IMG/VR virus record: IMGVR_UViG_3300042870_000165
Coordinates: 1-36,503 of that record
From: a virus
DNA length: 36,503 nucleotides
Reading direction: 5' to 3' (one strand)
The notes beneath the pieces are model-generated. The model was not told where the DNA came from and did no database searches. It saw only the letters and a list, made by a program, of their open reading frames with translations. Position numbers and translations under genes: made by a program. This document shows positions 36,271 to 36,503 of the stretch, one piece after another. Numbering within the stretch: the first letter of the stretch is position 1; every line of letters starts with the position of its first letter.

Positions 36271-36503
36271 CTAACTTGTGTTTATGCTTATTGATTAAAT
36301 ATTCCATGTGAGTCTTCGTATCTCCCATAACAGTATGACAATACCTGCACAATGCCATTAGGTTTTCAATGCTATCCTTGTCATTGCTACCTCCCATACC
36401 TCTTGCTTGTATATGATGTATGTCAACAGCCTTTGAGCCGCAACTTTCACAAGGTATGAAGTCTTCAATACCATAACCGAAGTATTCTAAATAGATTTTA
36501 GTA
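36257..36503 (-). CDS. HNH endonuclease, C-terminal part (continues at 1-151)
   Basis: This is the remainder of the 85-residue HNH endonuclease beginning at 151. In this copy residues 5-85 can be read: C22/C25, H33-H34, N51, and the second zinc pair C56-x2-C59 followed by H60, and a basic end (NKHKHKLDGKR). The complete N-terminus is at the other end of the window. The full motif order C-x2-C, HH, N, C-x2-C-H is that of a compact zinc-stabilised HNH nuclease. Confidence 0.85.
   Translation of the reverse strand, partial: TKIYLEYFGYGIEDFIPCESCGSKAVDIHHIQARGMGGSNDKDSIENLMALCRYCHTVMGDTKTHMEYLINKHKHKLDGKR
36364..36503. repeat. Right copy of 140-bp terminal redundancy
   Basis: Duplicates bases 1-140 with one synonymous difference (C at 36377, T at 14). 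Removing one copy gives a circular unit of 36,363 bp, with the HNH gene intact. Confidence 0.9.

Noticed and set aside
1-36503. tRNA genes, CRISPR arrays, integrase, transposase or stop-codon reassignment
   Set aside because: No cloverleaf-like or array-like repeats or recombinase motifs were seen, and TAA, TAG and TGA all act as terminal stops at gene junctions.

Overview
The window is one essentially complete genome of a double-stranded DNA tailed phage that infects a bacterium of the phylum Bacteroidota. The phage identity rests on large and small terminase, portal, HK97-type capsid, prohead protease, tape measure, tail chaperone, S74 tail fibre, endolysin and a DnaB/Erf/YqaJ replication-recombination module. 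The host phylum is inferred from low GC, starts preceded by A-rich leaders rather than Shine-Dalgarno sequences, and promoter-like boxes of the TTTG / TAnnTTTG kind. The first 140 bases recur at the end (1-140 = 36364-36503, one mismatch), and an HNH endonuclease gene reads in frame across the junction. The molecule is therefore circular or circularly permuted, with a unit length of about 36,363 bp. No integrase or lysogeny repressor was recognised, so a virulent life style is likely. A tape measure plus tail chaperone without sheath proteins suggests a siphovirus.

Every supported gene is on the minus strand, so transcription runs from high to low coordinates. (1) About 8.9 kb down to 0.2 kb, then across the junction, is the early region: small orphan proteins, a DUF932 protein, Erf annealing protein, YqaJ exonuclease, an orphan DnaA domain IV protein, three helix-turn-helix proteins, DnaB helicase, VRR-NUC nuclease, a sigma-factor-like protein and HNH. 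(2) 36.3-32.1 kb is an accessory cassette: ParB-like protein, GT-A-like glycosyltransferase, SAM methyltransferase, a stand-alone RarA/MgsA C-terminal domain, PIG-L/LmbE deacetylase and WbqC-like protein. It lies directly upstream of the terminases and is the best candidate for an undescribed system, possibly DNA or glycan decoration. (3) 32.0-30.5 kb holds the terminases. (4) 30.5-17.7 kb is the tail: frameshifting tail chaperone, gp10-like completion protein, tail-tip proteins, a 1398-residue S74 fibre, a LamG fibre, and finally the tape measure. (5) 17.7-11.4 kb is the head: XkdF-like protease, scaffold-like protein, capsid, probable tail tube, portal and connector. (6) 11.4-9.0 kb is lysis (holin, M15 endolysin, a holin/u-spanin-like fusion) plus a metallophosphoesterase, closed by a terminator at 8.95 kb.

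Genes are tightly packed, with many ATGA, TAATG and TAGTG junctions that imply translational coupling. Strong intrinsic terminators lie at 14.87 kb (between tail tube and portal), 8.95 kb (end of the late operon) and 3.80 kb (only about 10 nt before the replication-initiator-like gene, suggesting attenuation). Candidate promoters share TTTN-N18/19-TAnnTTTA/TTCG spacing. A short motif, CAAATCAA, recurs just before six genes.
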